Positions 1 through 5,471 of a stretch of 9,040 nucleotides of DNA are shown here, in pieces. Under the pieces are notes generated by a model that had not been told where the DNA came from, did not search any database, and saw only the letters and a program-made list of their open reading frames with translations. Within the stretch, counting starts at the first letter, position 1, and each line of letters opens with the position of its first letter. This DNA comes from Candidatus Fibrimonadales bacterium (GTDB taxonomy: Bacteria > Fibrobacterota > Fibrobacteria > Fibrobacterales > Fibrobacteraceae). The stretch spans positions 1 through 9,040 of the forward strand of contig WRMM01000061.1 of NCBI GenBank assembly GCA_009777135.1, written 5' to 3'. The position numbers were made by a program, and so were the translations under genes.

Positions 1-243
1 CTTTTAAAAGGAATAAACAACAATGCCAAAACCTTGGCAGAACTTTCAGAAAAACTGCTTTCCCAGCGAGTTTTGCCATATTATCTGCACAGCATGGATA
101 AGGCGCAAGGGGCTGCTCATTTTGAAGTCCCTTTGCAAAAAGCCAAAATTATTTTCAAAGAATTAAAGGAATTATTGCCTGGTTATCTTGTGCCACGGTT
201 TGTAAAGGAAATAAGCGGCAAAAGAACCAAAATTTGGATTTAA
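1..243 (+). CDS. epmB: EpmB / lysine 2,3-aminomutase family protein, C-terminal end (5' end outside window)
   Basis: Only the last 80 codons are present. The frame is open from base 1 and ends at TAA 241-243, so the gene begins upstream. The visible part carries the end of the KamA/EpmB radical SAM family: LLKGINNN near the start, then AELSEKL, then PYYLHSMDKAQGAAHF, then GYLVPRFVKEISG. In this family the region closes the barrel near the PLP and lysine site. The protein stops shortly after the EISG segment, as EpmB proteins do; clostridial KamA enzymes have a long C-terminal extension. EpmB isomerises lysine to beta-lysine for modification of elongation factor P in the cytoplasm. The radical SAM CxxxCxxC motif and the PLP lysine lie outside the window, so the choice of EpmB over another aminomutase rests on the tail alone. 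A TTG at 34 could be misread as a start, but the family match extends upstream of it. It converges on the minus-strand gene 17 bp away. Confidence 0.8.
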   Translation, partial: LLKGINNNAKTLAELSEKLLSQRVLPYYLHSMDKAQGAAHFEVPLQKAKIIFKELKELLPGYLVPRFVKEISGKRTKIWI

Positions 244-260
244 TTGTCTACATTAAAATG

Positions 261-1136
261 CTAAACTCTTCCCCACCTGCCAGCCAAATAAAGCGGGATA
301 GAGTAAATTTTATTTGCGTAGCTAATTTTTTTCGTTGATGTTTTAATCGCAAAGATTGGTTTATAGCGTGCTATGTAGCTTGAAAGGCTTTTTGCCTGCG
401 TTTTGAAATCGGATTTAACTTCCAACGGAATTATGCTGTGCCCTTTTTCCAATAAAAACTCAACTTCTGCCGAGCTGTTTTTTGCATTCCAATAAAAAAC
501 ATTTGCTCCAAAGGCTCTTAATTCCTGCAAAACGAATTGCTCCACCATTGCGCCATTAAAAAACGAGAACAAATCTCCGTTGGATTTGAGCAAGGTCTTT
601 TCATTCAAATTGTATTTGGCTCCCAAGATGCCTACATCGTGCATATAAAGTTTAAAAGTTCCGTTTTCATAATAGTTTTTAACCGCATAAACAAACTGGC
701 GTTCTTCCAGCCATTTCAGAGCTTCTTCGTAAGTTGAGCTACGGGCTGCAGATTTGTCGCCGGTGTTAATTTTGCTGTAAATGAATTTTTTGTTTTCCTT
801 TGCCAGCTGTTCTGGTATGGAATTCCACAGATTGCGAATTTTTAAAATGAAAGCCTGGTTTGCATGTTTTGAAAACTCAAGCTCGCTGTTTTTAATGAAT
901 TCTTTTTGCTTTCTTCGGACTTTTTCAAGATTTCCAGTGCTTAAAAAAGTTTTCACCGCTTGCGGCGTTCCGCCTACAAAGAAATACAATTTCAGCATTT
1001 CTTCAAACTCTTTGTTGCGCATTGCTATGCCTTTAAAATCATTTGAGTTAGCCAATTCGTGCAATTCTTCCTTGCCCAAAGCTTTTAAAAACTCAAAAAA
1101 GCCAATGTTTTTTTGCAAAAATGTATCCATACCCAT
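261..1136 (-). CDS. DUF4143 protein: AAA ATPase lacking its N-terminal ATPase half
   Basis: This 291-residue product matches the C-terminal half of the widespread AAA_14-DUF4143 ATPases. Visible landmarks are FFEFLKALGKEEL (about 13-25), LYFFVGGTPQAV (about 50-61), FSKHA, IRNLWNSIPEQLAKENKKF (about 101-119), YMHDVGILGA, then the nuclease-like end AEVEFLLEKG and IIPLEVKSD, which resembles a PD-(D/E)xK core, and AIKTS. Full-length relatives have about 150-200 more residues with Walker A and B motifs; none occur here, and the space upstream is taken by the tRNA gene. The frame is otherwise intact, so the gene is 5'-truncated rather than decayed. Met1 has only 1 nt between it and a minus-strand CTATATT (1144-1138). 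The ATG at 1130 lies 7 nt from it, the spacing seen at other genes here, so 1130 may be the true start. Function of the family is poorly defined. It may be a remnant or a still-expressed domain. Confidence 0.75.
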   Translation of the reverse strand: MGMDTFLQKNIGFFEFLKALGKEELHELANSNDFKGIAMRNKEFEEMLKLYFFVGGTPQAVKTFLSTGNLEKVRRKQKEFIKNSELEFSKHANQAFILKIRNLWNSIPEQLAKENKKFIYSKINTGDKSAARSSTYEEALKWLEERQFVYAVKNYYENGTFKLYMHDVGILGAKYNLNEKTLLKSNGDLFSFFNGAMVEQFVLQELRAFGANVFYWNAKNSSAEVEFLLEKGHSIIPLEVKSDFKTQAKSLSSYIARYKPIFAIKTSTKKISYANKIYSIPLYLAGRWGRV

Positions 1137-1137
1137 T

Positions 1138-1155
1138 AATATAGCTTTCTATATT
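1138..1155. promoter_or_regulatory. Inverted CTATATT pair (possible divergent -10 elements)
   Basis: AATATAG (1138-1144), a 4-nt CTTT spacer and CTATATT (1149-1155) form a perfect 7-bp inverted repeat. The right arm is part of TTTCTATATT (1146-1155), the element found before most transcription units in this window, and points toward the tRNA. The left arm reads CTATATT on the minus strand and points into the DUF4143 gene, 7 nt before an in-frame ATG at 1130. Promoter function is inferred from recurrence and position. Confidence 0.4.
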
Positions 1156-1170
1156 TTGACTTAATCAGAA

Positions 1171-1180
1171 TTACTATATT
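1171..1180 (+). promoter_or_regulatory. Promoter-like -10 element of the tRNA-Arg gene
   Basis: TTACTATATT ends 10 nt before the first base of the mature tRNA, the distance expected for a -10 element giving a very short 5' leader. It matches the window-wide TTTCTATATT element in 9 of 10 positions. A TTGACT at 1156-1161 lies upstream, but its spacing (13 nt to TATATT) is too short for a standard -35 partner. Confidence 0.55.
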
Positions 1181-1190
1181 TTCAATTCTT

Positions 1191-1264
1191 GCGTTTGTAG
1201 CTCAGCTGGATAGAGTGTTGGCCTCCGAAGCCGAAGGTCGCGCGTTCGAATCGCGCCAGACGCA
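1191..1264 (+). tRNA. tRNA-Arg (anticodon CCG)
   Basis: The sequence folds into a complete cloverleaf. The acceptor stem GCGTTTG (1191-1197) pairs with CAGACGC (1257-1263) with one G-T pair. The D-stem is GCTC/GAGT. The anticodon stem TTGGC/GCCGA encloses the loop CTCCGAA (1223-1229), with anticodon CCG at 1225-1227, which reads the arginine codon CGG. The T-stem GCGCG/CGCGC encloses TTCGAAT. The discriminator base is A1264. The 3' CCA is not encoded, so it must be added after transcription. The gene has a promoter-like element 10 nt upstream and is followed by rtcB after 27 bp, so read-through from the tRNA into rtcB is possible. Confidence 0.95.
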
Positions 1265-1275
1265 ATAAATTTATA

Positions 1276-1285
1276 TTTCTATCTT
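1276..1285 (+). promoter_or_regulatory. Promoter-like -10 element of rtcB
   Basis: TTTCTATCTT is followed by ACCCCC and then the rtcB ATG at 1292. The 6-nt gap places a transcription start at or next to the ATG, and no Shine-Dalgarno sequence is present. A -35 box at normal spacing would fall inside the 3' end of the tRNA gene, and nothing there resembles one. Inferred from recurrence of the motif. Confidence 0.5.
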
Positions 1286-1291
1286 ACCCCC

Positions 1292-2437
1292 ATGCACTAC
1301 GAAATAAAAGGGAATTTTGCCACCGCAACCATCTACGCAAGCAATGTTGAAAAAGAATGCGAAGAGCAAATCAGGGAGATTTGCGATAAGGAGTTTTTGG
1401 CGGATGAAAAAATCAGGATTATGCCAGATTGCCATTATGGCAAAAATATCTGCATAGGATTTACATCAACAATGAAGAGCGATTGGGCGGTTCCTAATTA
1501 TATTGGCGTTGATATAGGATGTGGAGTTGCATCGCATCCTGTTGGGGTTTTGGAAGAAATTGACTTCAAAGCATTTGACAAACAAGTTCGCAGAAGCATT
1601 CCTGTTGGGAAAACTATTCACAGAAAATTTGACGAAGACCGATGCAAGGATTTTTATGCAAAAATCACGAAAAGCTCCATGCATCTTTTTATTGAAGAAA
1701 TAAATGAATTGATTAAAAAACTGAATCTGGACTTTCGCTCAAAGCACTATGTTGAGCAGTCTATTGGAACGCTTGGCGGAGGCAATCATTTTATTGCGCT
1801 TAACAAAGGCAAAAATGGCGAAGTGTTTGTGACAATACACAGCGGAAGCAGAAATTTTGGACTGAAGATTGCGGAGCATTTTCAACGAAAAGTTGGCGAG
1901 AGCGGTTATCTCTCTGGGGAATTGCACAGCGATTATATTTACGCAATGGAGCTGGCGCAGAAATATGCGGAGTTTAACAGGGTAAAAATGCTTTGCGAAT
2001 TGCTGCGTTATTTTGAAGTGCAGTTTGACAGGGAAAAATTTATAGAATCCGTGCATAATTATATTGACATGGAAAACCGCATAATAAGAAAGGGCGCAAT
2101 TTCTGCTCAAAACGGCGAGCTTTGCCTTATACCAATAAATATGGCTGATGGAACTTTGCTTTGCAGGGGCAAGGGAAATGCGGATTGGAATTGCTCCGCT
2201 CCGCATGGCGCAGGCAGATTGCTCAGCAGAAACCGCGCATACAAAGAACTCACTTTGGAAGATTACAAGGAGCGGATGAATGCGAATAATGTATGGAGTT
2301 CCTGCATAACCAAGGGAACGCTTGACGAATCTCCAATGGCATATAAAAAACATGAGTATTTGCTGAAATTTATAGAAGACACTGTTGATGTGCTTGACCA
2401 CTGGGCAGAAATTTATAATTTTAAATGCGCAAACTAG
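1292..2437 (+). CDS. rtcB: RNA-splicing ligase RtcB (3'-phosphate/5'-OH RNA ligase)
   Basis: RtcB joins RNA 2',3'-cyclic phosphate or 3'-phosphate ends to 5'-OH ends, using GTP and Mn2+, in tRNA and rRNA repair. This 381-residue protein spans the whole family fold. Its motifs are MPDCHYG (44-50), GVDIGCGV with metal ligands D74 and C77, GTLGGGNHF with H166, HSGSRNFG with H183, HNY with H255, RKGAISA, INMADGTLLCRGKGN (282-296) and APHGAGRLLSR with H305, the histidine that is guanylylated in studied RtcB enzymes. All catalytic positions I can place are intact, so it should be active. It is slightly shorter than the E. coli enzyme (about 408 residues). The ATG at 1292 is the natural start; there is no Shine-Dalgarno sequence, but TTTCTATCTT lies 6 nt upstream. 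No archease, rtcA or RtcR regulator gene is visible. The tRNA-Arg gene is directly upstream. Confidence 0.95.
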   Translation: MHYEIKGNFATATIYASNVEKECEEQIREICDKEFLADEKIRIMPDCHYGKNICIGFTSTMKSDWAVPNYIGVDIGCGVASHPVGVLEEIDFKAFDKQVRRSIPVGKTIHRKFDEDRCKDFYAKITKSSMHLFIEEINELIKKLNLDFRSKHYVEQSIGTLGGGNHFIALNKGKNGEVFVTIHSGSRNFGLKIAEHFQRKVGESGYLSGELHSDYIYAMELAQKYAEFNRVKMLCELLRYFEVQFDREKFIESVHNYIDMENRIIRKGAISAQNGELCLIPINMADGTLLCRGKGNADWNCSAPHGAGRLLSRNRAYKELTLEDYKERMNANNVWSSCITKGTLDESPMAYKKHEYLLKFIEDTVDVLDHWAEIYNFKCAN

Positions 2438-2554
2438 AGGAAAAATTGACTATTATATTTTTACTGCTAAGTTTAGCGAAACCCCATCTACCGAATACTG
2501 GTGGCGGGAGTTTACCATAGAAAAGTAGCCATGCTTATTTACTATCTTTAGAAA
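2438..2554 (+). other. Intergenic region with imperfect hairpin and candidate 24-codon micro-ORF
   Basis: This gap between rtcB and the OstA-like gene is not empty. An imperfect stem runs from 2479-2493 to 2499-2513 with loop AATAC: AAAC pairs with GTTT at the base, CC with GG in the middle, and CTACCG with TGGTGG at the top (including G-T pairs), with three mismatched positions. No T-run follows, so it is not a standard intrinsic terminator. An alternative GTTT-AGCG-AAAC stem (2471-2482) competes for the same AAAC. In addition, AGAGG (2436-2440) lies 5 nt before a TTG at 2446 that opens a 24-codon frame ending at TAG 2518-2520, with a hydrophobic start (TIIFLLLSLA). AT-rich sequence at 2451-2463 could also be a -10 element for a small RNA. 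None of these can be decided by eye. Confidence 0.35.
2539..2548 (+). promoter_or_regulatory. Promoter-like -10 element of the OstA-like gene
   Basis: TTACTATCTT is followed by TAGAAA and the ATG at 2555. The 6-nt gap is identical to that of rtcB, and again no Shine-Dalgarno sequence is present, so the transcript may be leaderless. Confidence 0.5.
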
Positions 2555-3712
2555 ATGCCATTGCAAATTGCCGCATATATTTTTCTTTTTTTATTCTTGC
2601 CAACGGCTTTTTCCCAAACTCCGTTTTTGCCAAATGCAAGAGTTGAAAGAGGCGTTATGCCGCTTGTTATGGAACATGCGGACTCGCTTTCTGCTATGCG
2701 CATGGCTGGGCATTTTTTTTTGCAGGGGAATGTTAGGTTCAAACACGATTCCATTAATTTCAAAACTCATCAAGCCTATTGGAATAGAAATTCCGACGCA
2801 GTTTTTAGCGAGGGCGGTTTTGATTTTAGCTACCCAAGAGGAAACATAAAAGCAGACAAGGGAAATTACGCAAGGAGAAACTCTAACGCCGTTGCAGAAG
2901 GAAACGCTGTGGCGCGCGACTCGGCGGGCAAGGGCACATTATTTGGCGAAAGAATAATTTACAACCGAGCTACTGATTTTTTAGAAATTCCCGAAAAACC
3001 GTTTGCCGAGTATTATTTTGAAGAAAAGGGAAAATTAGACACCCTTGCCATTCGCTCCAAAACAATGACTTATGACCAACGCAGGCAAATAGCCGTTGTT
3101 GCTGATTCTGTTGTAATCACAAGGAGAGGCGTTGTGATTACCGGCGATACAGGAGTTTACAATCAGATGGAAGGTTACTTGTCCTTAAAAGGAAATCCAA
3201 AATGCATTATGGACGACTATACCGTCACTGGAGACTCCATGTTTGTAAAACTGCGAGGCAACGAGGTTGAATCCGTTCTGGTTATTTTAAATGCGCATGG
3301 CATGCAGCAAACGCCGGCTGCTAGAGGCAAGCCAGCCCAGCACTCGGAGGTATTTGGCGATACTCTTTTTTTGGCGGTGAAAAACAACAAGGCCCAAAAT
3401 CTTTATGTGAATGTGAATGCAAGAGGCTTCTTTTTTGAAAAAGATTTGCCTGATTACATAAACAGAATGAACGGCGACAGGCTGGATATAACTTTTGACG
3501 CAGGGCAAATGCAGTTAGCCGAGGTAAAGGGCAACGCAAAAAGCCTGCTGTTTTATGTTACCAACAATAGGGAAATAGACGGAAAAAACGAGTCCACTGG
3601 AGAATCCATTTTTATCACATTTGATTCATCAAAAGTTCGCAGAATCAAAGTTCTGGGAAATCTAGCGTCTGGAATTTATTATGACATGAGCAAGGGTGAT
3701 AAGGTAGAATAA
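2555..3712 (+). CDS. OstA/LptA-like exported protein (probable LPS transport component)
   Basis: The 385-residue product begins with a signal peptide: a hydrophobic run at about 5-18 and a likely cut after AFS at 20. The rest is rich in short beta strands with the repeating pattern of OstA/LptA folds: AGHFFLQGNVRF (51-62), FKTHQAYWN (69-77), NIKADKGNYARR (97-108), AVAEGNAVA (112-120), IRSKTMTYD (166-174), GVVITGDTGVYNQMEGYLSL (192-211), GDRLDITFDAGQM and LAEVKGNAKS (307-330), and VLGNLASGIYYD at the end. In the family such beta-jellyroll repeats bind lipid A in the periplasm and bridge to LptD. The protein is about twice the length of E. coli LptA and closer to the longer OstA-like proteins of Bacteroidota-type bacteria. 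No lpt transporter gene lies nearby, so the exact role is inferred. The ATG at 2555 gives the complete signal peptide. Confidence 0.75.
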   Translation: MPLQIAAYIFLFLFLPTAFSQTPFLPNARVERGVMPLVMEHADSLSAMRMAGHFFLQGNVRFKHDSINFKTHQAYWNRNSDAVFSEGGFDFSYPRGNIKADKGNYARRNSNAVAEGNAVARDSAGKGTLFGERIIYNRATDFLEIPEKPFAEYYFEEKGKLDTLAIRSKTMTYDQRRQIAVVADSVVITRRGVVITGDTGVYNQMEGYLSLKGNPKCIMDDYTVTGDSMFVKLRGNEVESVLVILNAHGMQQTPAARGKPAQHSEVFGDTLFLAVKNNKAQNLYVNVNARGFFFEKDLPDYINRMNGDRLDITFDAGQMQLAEVKGNAKSLLFYVTNNREIDGKNESTGESIFITFDSSKVRRIKVLGNLASGIYYDMSKGDKVE

Positions 3713-3722
3713 TTTCTATATT
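3713..3722 (+). promoter_or_regulatory. Promoter-like -10 element of the HDOD/ruvC operon
   Basis: An exact TTTCTATATT lies in the 24-bp gap after the OstA-like gene, starting at the base after its stop codon (3710-3712). It ends 14 nt before the ATG at 3737, giving an expected leader of only about 6-8 nt. No Shine-Dalgarno sequence is visible. It probably drives the three genes up to 5396. Confidence 0.55.
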
Positions 3723-3736
3723 ACCTCAAATACGCT

Positions 3737-4054
3737 ATGCGCAAGATAAGCATTAAAGCCGTGAAAGACGGCATGATTTTAGCTGAGCCTTTGAAGAATG
3801 CTCATGGGGGGCTCTTATTGGAAAAAGGCACTGCATTGACAATTGCCTTTGCCACAAGACTCGCCCAGAGAGGTATTTCTATGGTTTGCGTTGAAGGAGA
3901 ACCAGAGCCAGGTGAAGAAAGCGTTTCTGTGATACAAGCCGCAGACATAAAAAAAATACCATTGGAAGAACTCTTTGATGGAAAAGTTGCGAATAAATCC
4001 ATGCAGATAATTTATGAGGCTTTAATAAGAAACAGGGAGTCAAATGGTCAGTAG
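3737..4054 (+). CDS. Small HD-GYP N-terminal-like (DUF3391-type) protein, split partner of the HDOD protein
   Basis: The 105-residue product starts with IKAVKDGMILAEPL, then GGLLLEKGTALT (24-35), then LAQRGISMVCVEGE (42-55). This is the pattern found at the N terminus of many HD-GYP phosphodiesterases, where a short beta-rich domain (often named DUF3391) precedes the HD domain. Here it is a separate gene with a polar tail of about 50 residues instead of a fused catalytic domain. The tail has no recognisable motif. The last 11 bp overlap the HDOD gene, so the two are probably co-translated and may act together. The stop codon is TAG 4052-4054. No signal peptide or membrane segment is visible. 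Assignment rests on the N-terminal pattern only; the function is unknown. Confidence 0.6.
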   Translation: MRKISIKAVKDGMILAEPLKNAHGGLLLEKGTALTIAFATRLAQRGISMVCVEGEPEPGEESVSVIQAADIKKIPLEELFDGKVANKSMQIIYEALIRNRESNGQ

Positions 4055-4904
4055 CAGGCAATTAGAAATTTTGGTAAAAAATATGGGAGAGCTGCCAACG
4101 CTTCCAAGCGTATTTTTTACCGTAAGCAAAATGCTGTCTGAGCCTCGCACCTCCGCAAGCGATGTTGGGCAAGCTGTATCCAGCGACCAGGTTATAGCTT
4201 CCAAAATATTGAAAATTGCCAATAGCGCATTTTACGGTCTCACTGGAAGGGTCAACACGGTTTCTCACGCCATTGCGGTTTTGGGCTTTAGCTCAACCAA
4301 AAATATAGTGCTTACAACCAGCATCTTATCAACGCTGAATTTGAAAACCCCCATAGGCGGCTTTAACCTTACCGCTTTTTGGAAACATTCGGCAGCGGTA
4401 GGAGCCATTGCAAAATTAACGGCAAAGGAAGTTTGCCCGCAAAAGCAAGAGGAAGCTTTTGCTGCAGGGCTTCTGCACGATATAGGCAAACTAGTTTTGG
4501 CAATCTGCGCTCCAGAAGATTTTGCCAGATGCATAAATCATGCCGTGAGCAAAAAATGTCTCTTTTTGGAAGCGGAAAAAGAATTGCTCGGAGTTACGCA
4601 CGCAGACATTGCAGCTTGGATAAATGACAAATGGAAACTGCCCGCCGAAATTGCTACCGCACTCACAAATCATCATAAAAACATTGATGCATCGGGTAAA
4701 TATAGCGAATTGGTTGCAATTGTAAAATTAGCCGATGTTTTGGCTAGAGGCTTGCAGTTTGGACATGCCTGCGATAATTCCATACCCATTATGGAAGACA
4801 AGTCTTGGGATTTGCTGAAAATGACTCCGCAAAAACTTGATAAAATTTTAATTGAAAGCCACGAAGCCATGCAAAATTCAATGGTTTTTGTAAACGCAGA
4901 TTAA
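4044..4904 (+). CDS. HDOD domain signalling protein with complete HD-type residues
   Basis: The 286-residue product is essentially one HDOD domain. The start MGELPTLPSVFFTVSKML (14-31), then VGQAVSSDQVIASKILKIAN (41-60), SAFYGL and VSHAIAVLGF (73-82) form the typical first half. The HD-like half has FWKHS (H115), AAGLLHDIGK (H145, D146), THADIAAWI (H186), NHH (H210, H211) and KLADVLARG (D231). Many HDOD proteins have lost the HD metal ligands; here the whole histidine/aspartate set is present in order, so metal-dependent phosphohydrolase activity is possible. There is no GYP motif, so c-di-GMP hydrolysis should not be assumed. HDOD proteins act as cytoplasmic scaffolds or regulators in motility, stress and cyclic-nucleotide signalling. 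The ATG at 4044 has AGGGAG (4034-4039) 4 nt upstream and overlaps the previous gene by 11 bp. ruvC follows after 9 bp. Confidence 0.88.
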   Translation: MVSSRQLEILVKNMGELPTLPSVFFTVSKMLSEPRTSASDVGQAVSSDQVIASKILKIANSAFYGLTGRVNTVSHAIAVLGFSSTKNIVLTTSILSTLNLKTPIGGFNLTAFWKHSAAVGAIAKLTAKEVCPQKQEEAFAAGLLHDIGKLVLAICAPEDFARCINHAVSKKCLFLEAEKELLGVTHADIAAWINDKWKLPAEIATALTNHHKNIDASGKYSELVAIVKLADVLARGLQFGHACDNSIPIMEDKSWDLLKMTPQKLDKILIESHEAMQNSMVFVNAD

Positions 4905-4908
4905 GGAG
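4903..4908 (+). promoter_or_regulatory. ruvC: Shine-Dalgarno that fixes the TTG start of ruvC
   Basis: AAGGAG overlaps the stop codon of the HDOD gene (TAA 4902-4904) and lies 5 nt before TTG 4914. It decides the unusual TTG start and implies termination-reinitiation coupling with the HDOD gene. Confidence 0.75.
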
Positions 4909-4913
4909 ATTTT

Positions 4914-5396
4914 TTGACTCCAACCATTATGATGGGCATTGATCCAGGCAGTTACGCAACGGGTTTTGCCTTTTTGAGTTTAACAGGAAACAAAGCATCC
5001 GTTTTGGATTACGAAGTAATTCGCCCTCAAAAAAACAAAGAACTCATTTTTAGAATTGGGCATATAATTGATGAATTGGAAAAATTGATTGCTCTGCATA
5101 AACCAACTGTATTTTGCATGGAAAAAGCTTTTTTTGCAAAGAACGCAAATAGCGCGCTTGTTTTGGGGCACATTCGCGGAGCGGTGATGTCTCTTGGCTT
5201 TAGGCATAATCTTGCATTTTTAGAAAAAGACCCTCGCTCAATAAAGCTATCTGTTACAGGAAACGGCGCTGCTAGCAAAGAGCAGGTTGCAAATATGATG
5301 AGCAGGCTTTTGGGCATTCAAAACATGGACTGCGCTTTTGACGCAAGCGACGCTTTGGCTATAGCTTGGGCAGGATTATTTGGCAATAATCGCTGA
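4914..5396 (+). CDS. ruvC: Holliday junction resolvase RuvC
   Basis: RuvC cuts four-way DNA junctions made by homologous recombination, working as a dimer with the RuvAB motor. The 160-residue protein has the RNase H-like fold motifs: GIDPGSYATGF (8-18) with D10, FCMEKAFFAKNANSALVLG (67-85) with E70, IKLSVTGNGAASKEQV (110-125), and AFDASDALAIAWA (141-153) with D143 and D146. These four acidic residues match the E. coli set D7, E66, D138 and D141, so it should be catalytic. The start is TTG at 4914: AAGGAG (4903-4908) sits 5 nt before it, whereas the later ATGs (4929, 4932) have no ribosome binding site and lie only 3-4 codons before the GIDPG motif. Length is normal for the family. ruvA and ruvB are not in the window; ruvC instead follows two signalling genes and is probably co-transcribed with them. 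Confidence 0.93.
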   Translation: MTPTIMMGIDPGSYATGFAFLSLTGNKASVLDYEVIRPQKNKELIFRIGHIIDELEKLIALHKPTVFCMEKAFFAKNANSALVLGHIRGAVMSLGFRHNLAFLEKDPRSIKLSVTGNGAASKEQVANMMSRLLGIQNMDCAFDASDALAIAWAGLFGNNR

Positions 5397-5405
5397 TTTC
5401 AGTGT

Positions 5406-5415
5406 TTTCTATATT
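5406..5415 (+). promoter_or_regulatory. Promoter-like -10 element of the hybrid kinase gene
   Basis: An exact TTTCTATATT lies just after ruvC (stop 5394-5396). Unlike the other copies, it is followed by a 56-nt stretch to the ATG at 5472. That leader contains a small perfect hairpin, TAAGC-TCAAG-GCTTA (5436-5450), ahead of a strong Shine-Dalgarno sequence. Confidence 0.55.
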
Positions 5416-5458
5416 TACGGCCAGAGCCTCGGGTATAAGCTCAAGGCTTAAAATAAAT

Positions 5459-5465
5459 GGAGGGG
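5459..5465 (+). promoter_or_regulatory. Shine-Dalgarno that selects ATG 5472 for the kinase
   Basis: GGAGGGG ends 6 nt before ATG 5472. The earlier in-frame ATG at 5457 overlaps this sequence and has no ribosome binding site of its own, so 5472 is the preferred start. Confidence 0.75.
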
Positions 5466-5471
5466 TATCTC

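Noticed and set aside
244..338. TTGTCTACATT followed by an ATG at 258 opening a 26-residue frame on the plus strand
   Set aside because: The motif copy is weaker, only 3 nt precede the ATG, and the frame is antisense to the 3' end of the DUF4143 gene with no recognisable product.
781..1164. 127-codon plus-strand frame opposite the DUF4143 gene
   Set aside because: The opposite strand matches a known family throughout, and this frame has no motif or ribosome binding site, so it is a shadow.
1244..1275. tRNA 3'-end attachment site for an integrated element
   Set aside because: No integrase gene and no repeat of the tRNA 3' end is visible; housekeeping rtcB follows directly.
1739..2401. 220-codon minus-strand frame within rtcB
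   Set aside because: rtcB has all its catalytic motifs on the plus strand; the antisense frame has cysteine- and histidine-rich chance composition.
2479..2520. Intrinsic terminator for rtcB
   Set aside because: The stem has three mismatches and is followed by ACCATAGAAAAG, with no T-run.
5457..5471. Earlier ATG start for the hybrid kinase
   Set aside because: It overlaps the GGAGGGG that serves ATG 5472 and has no ribosome binding site or close promoter element of its own.
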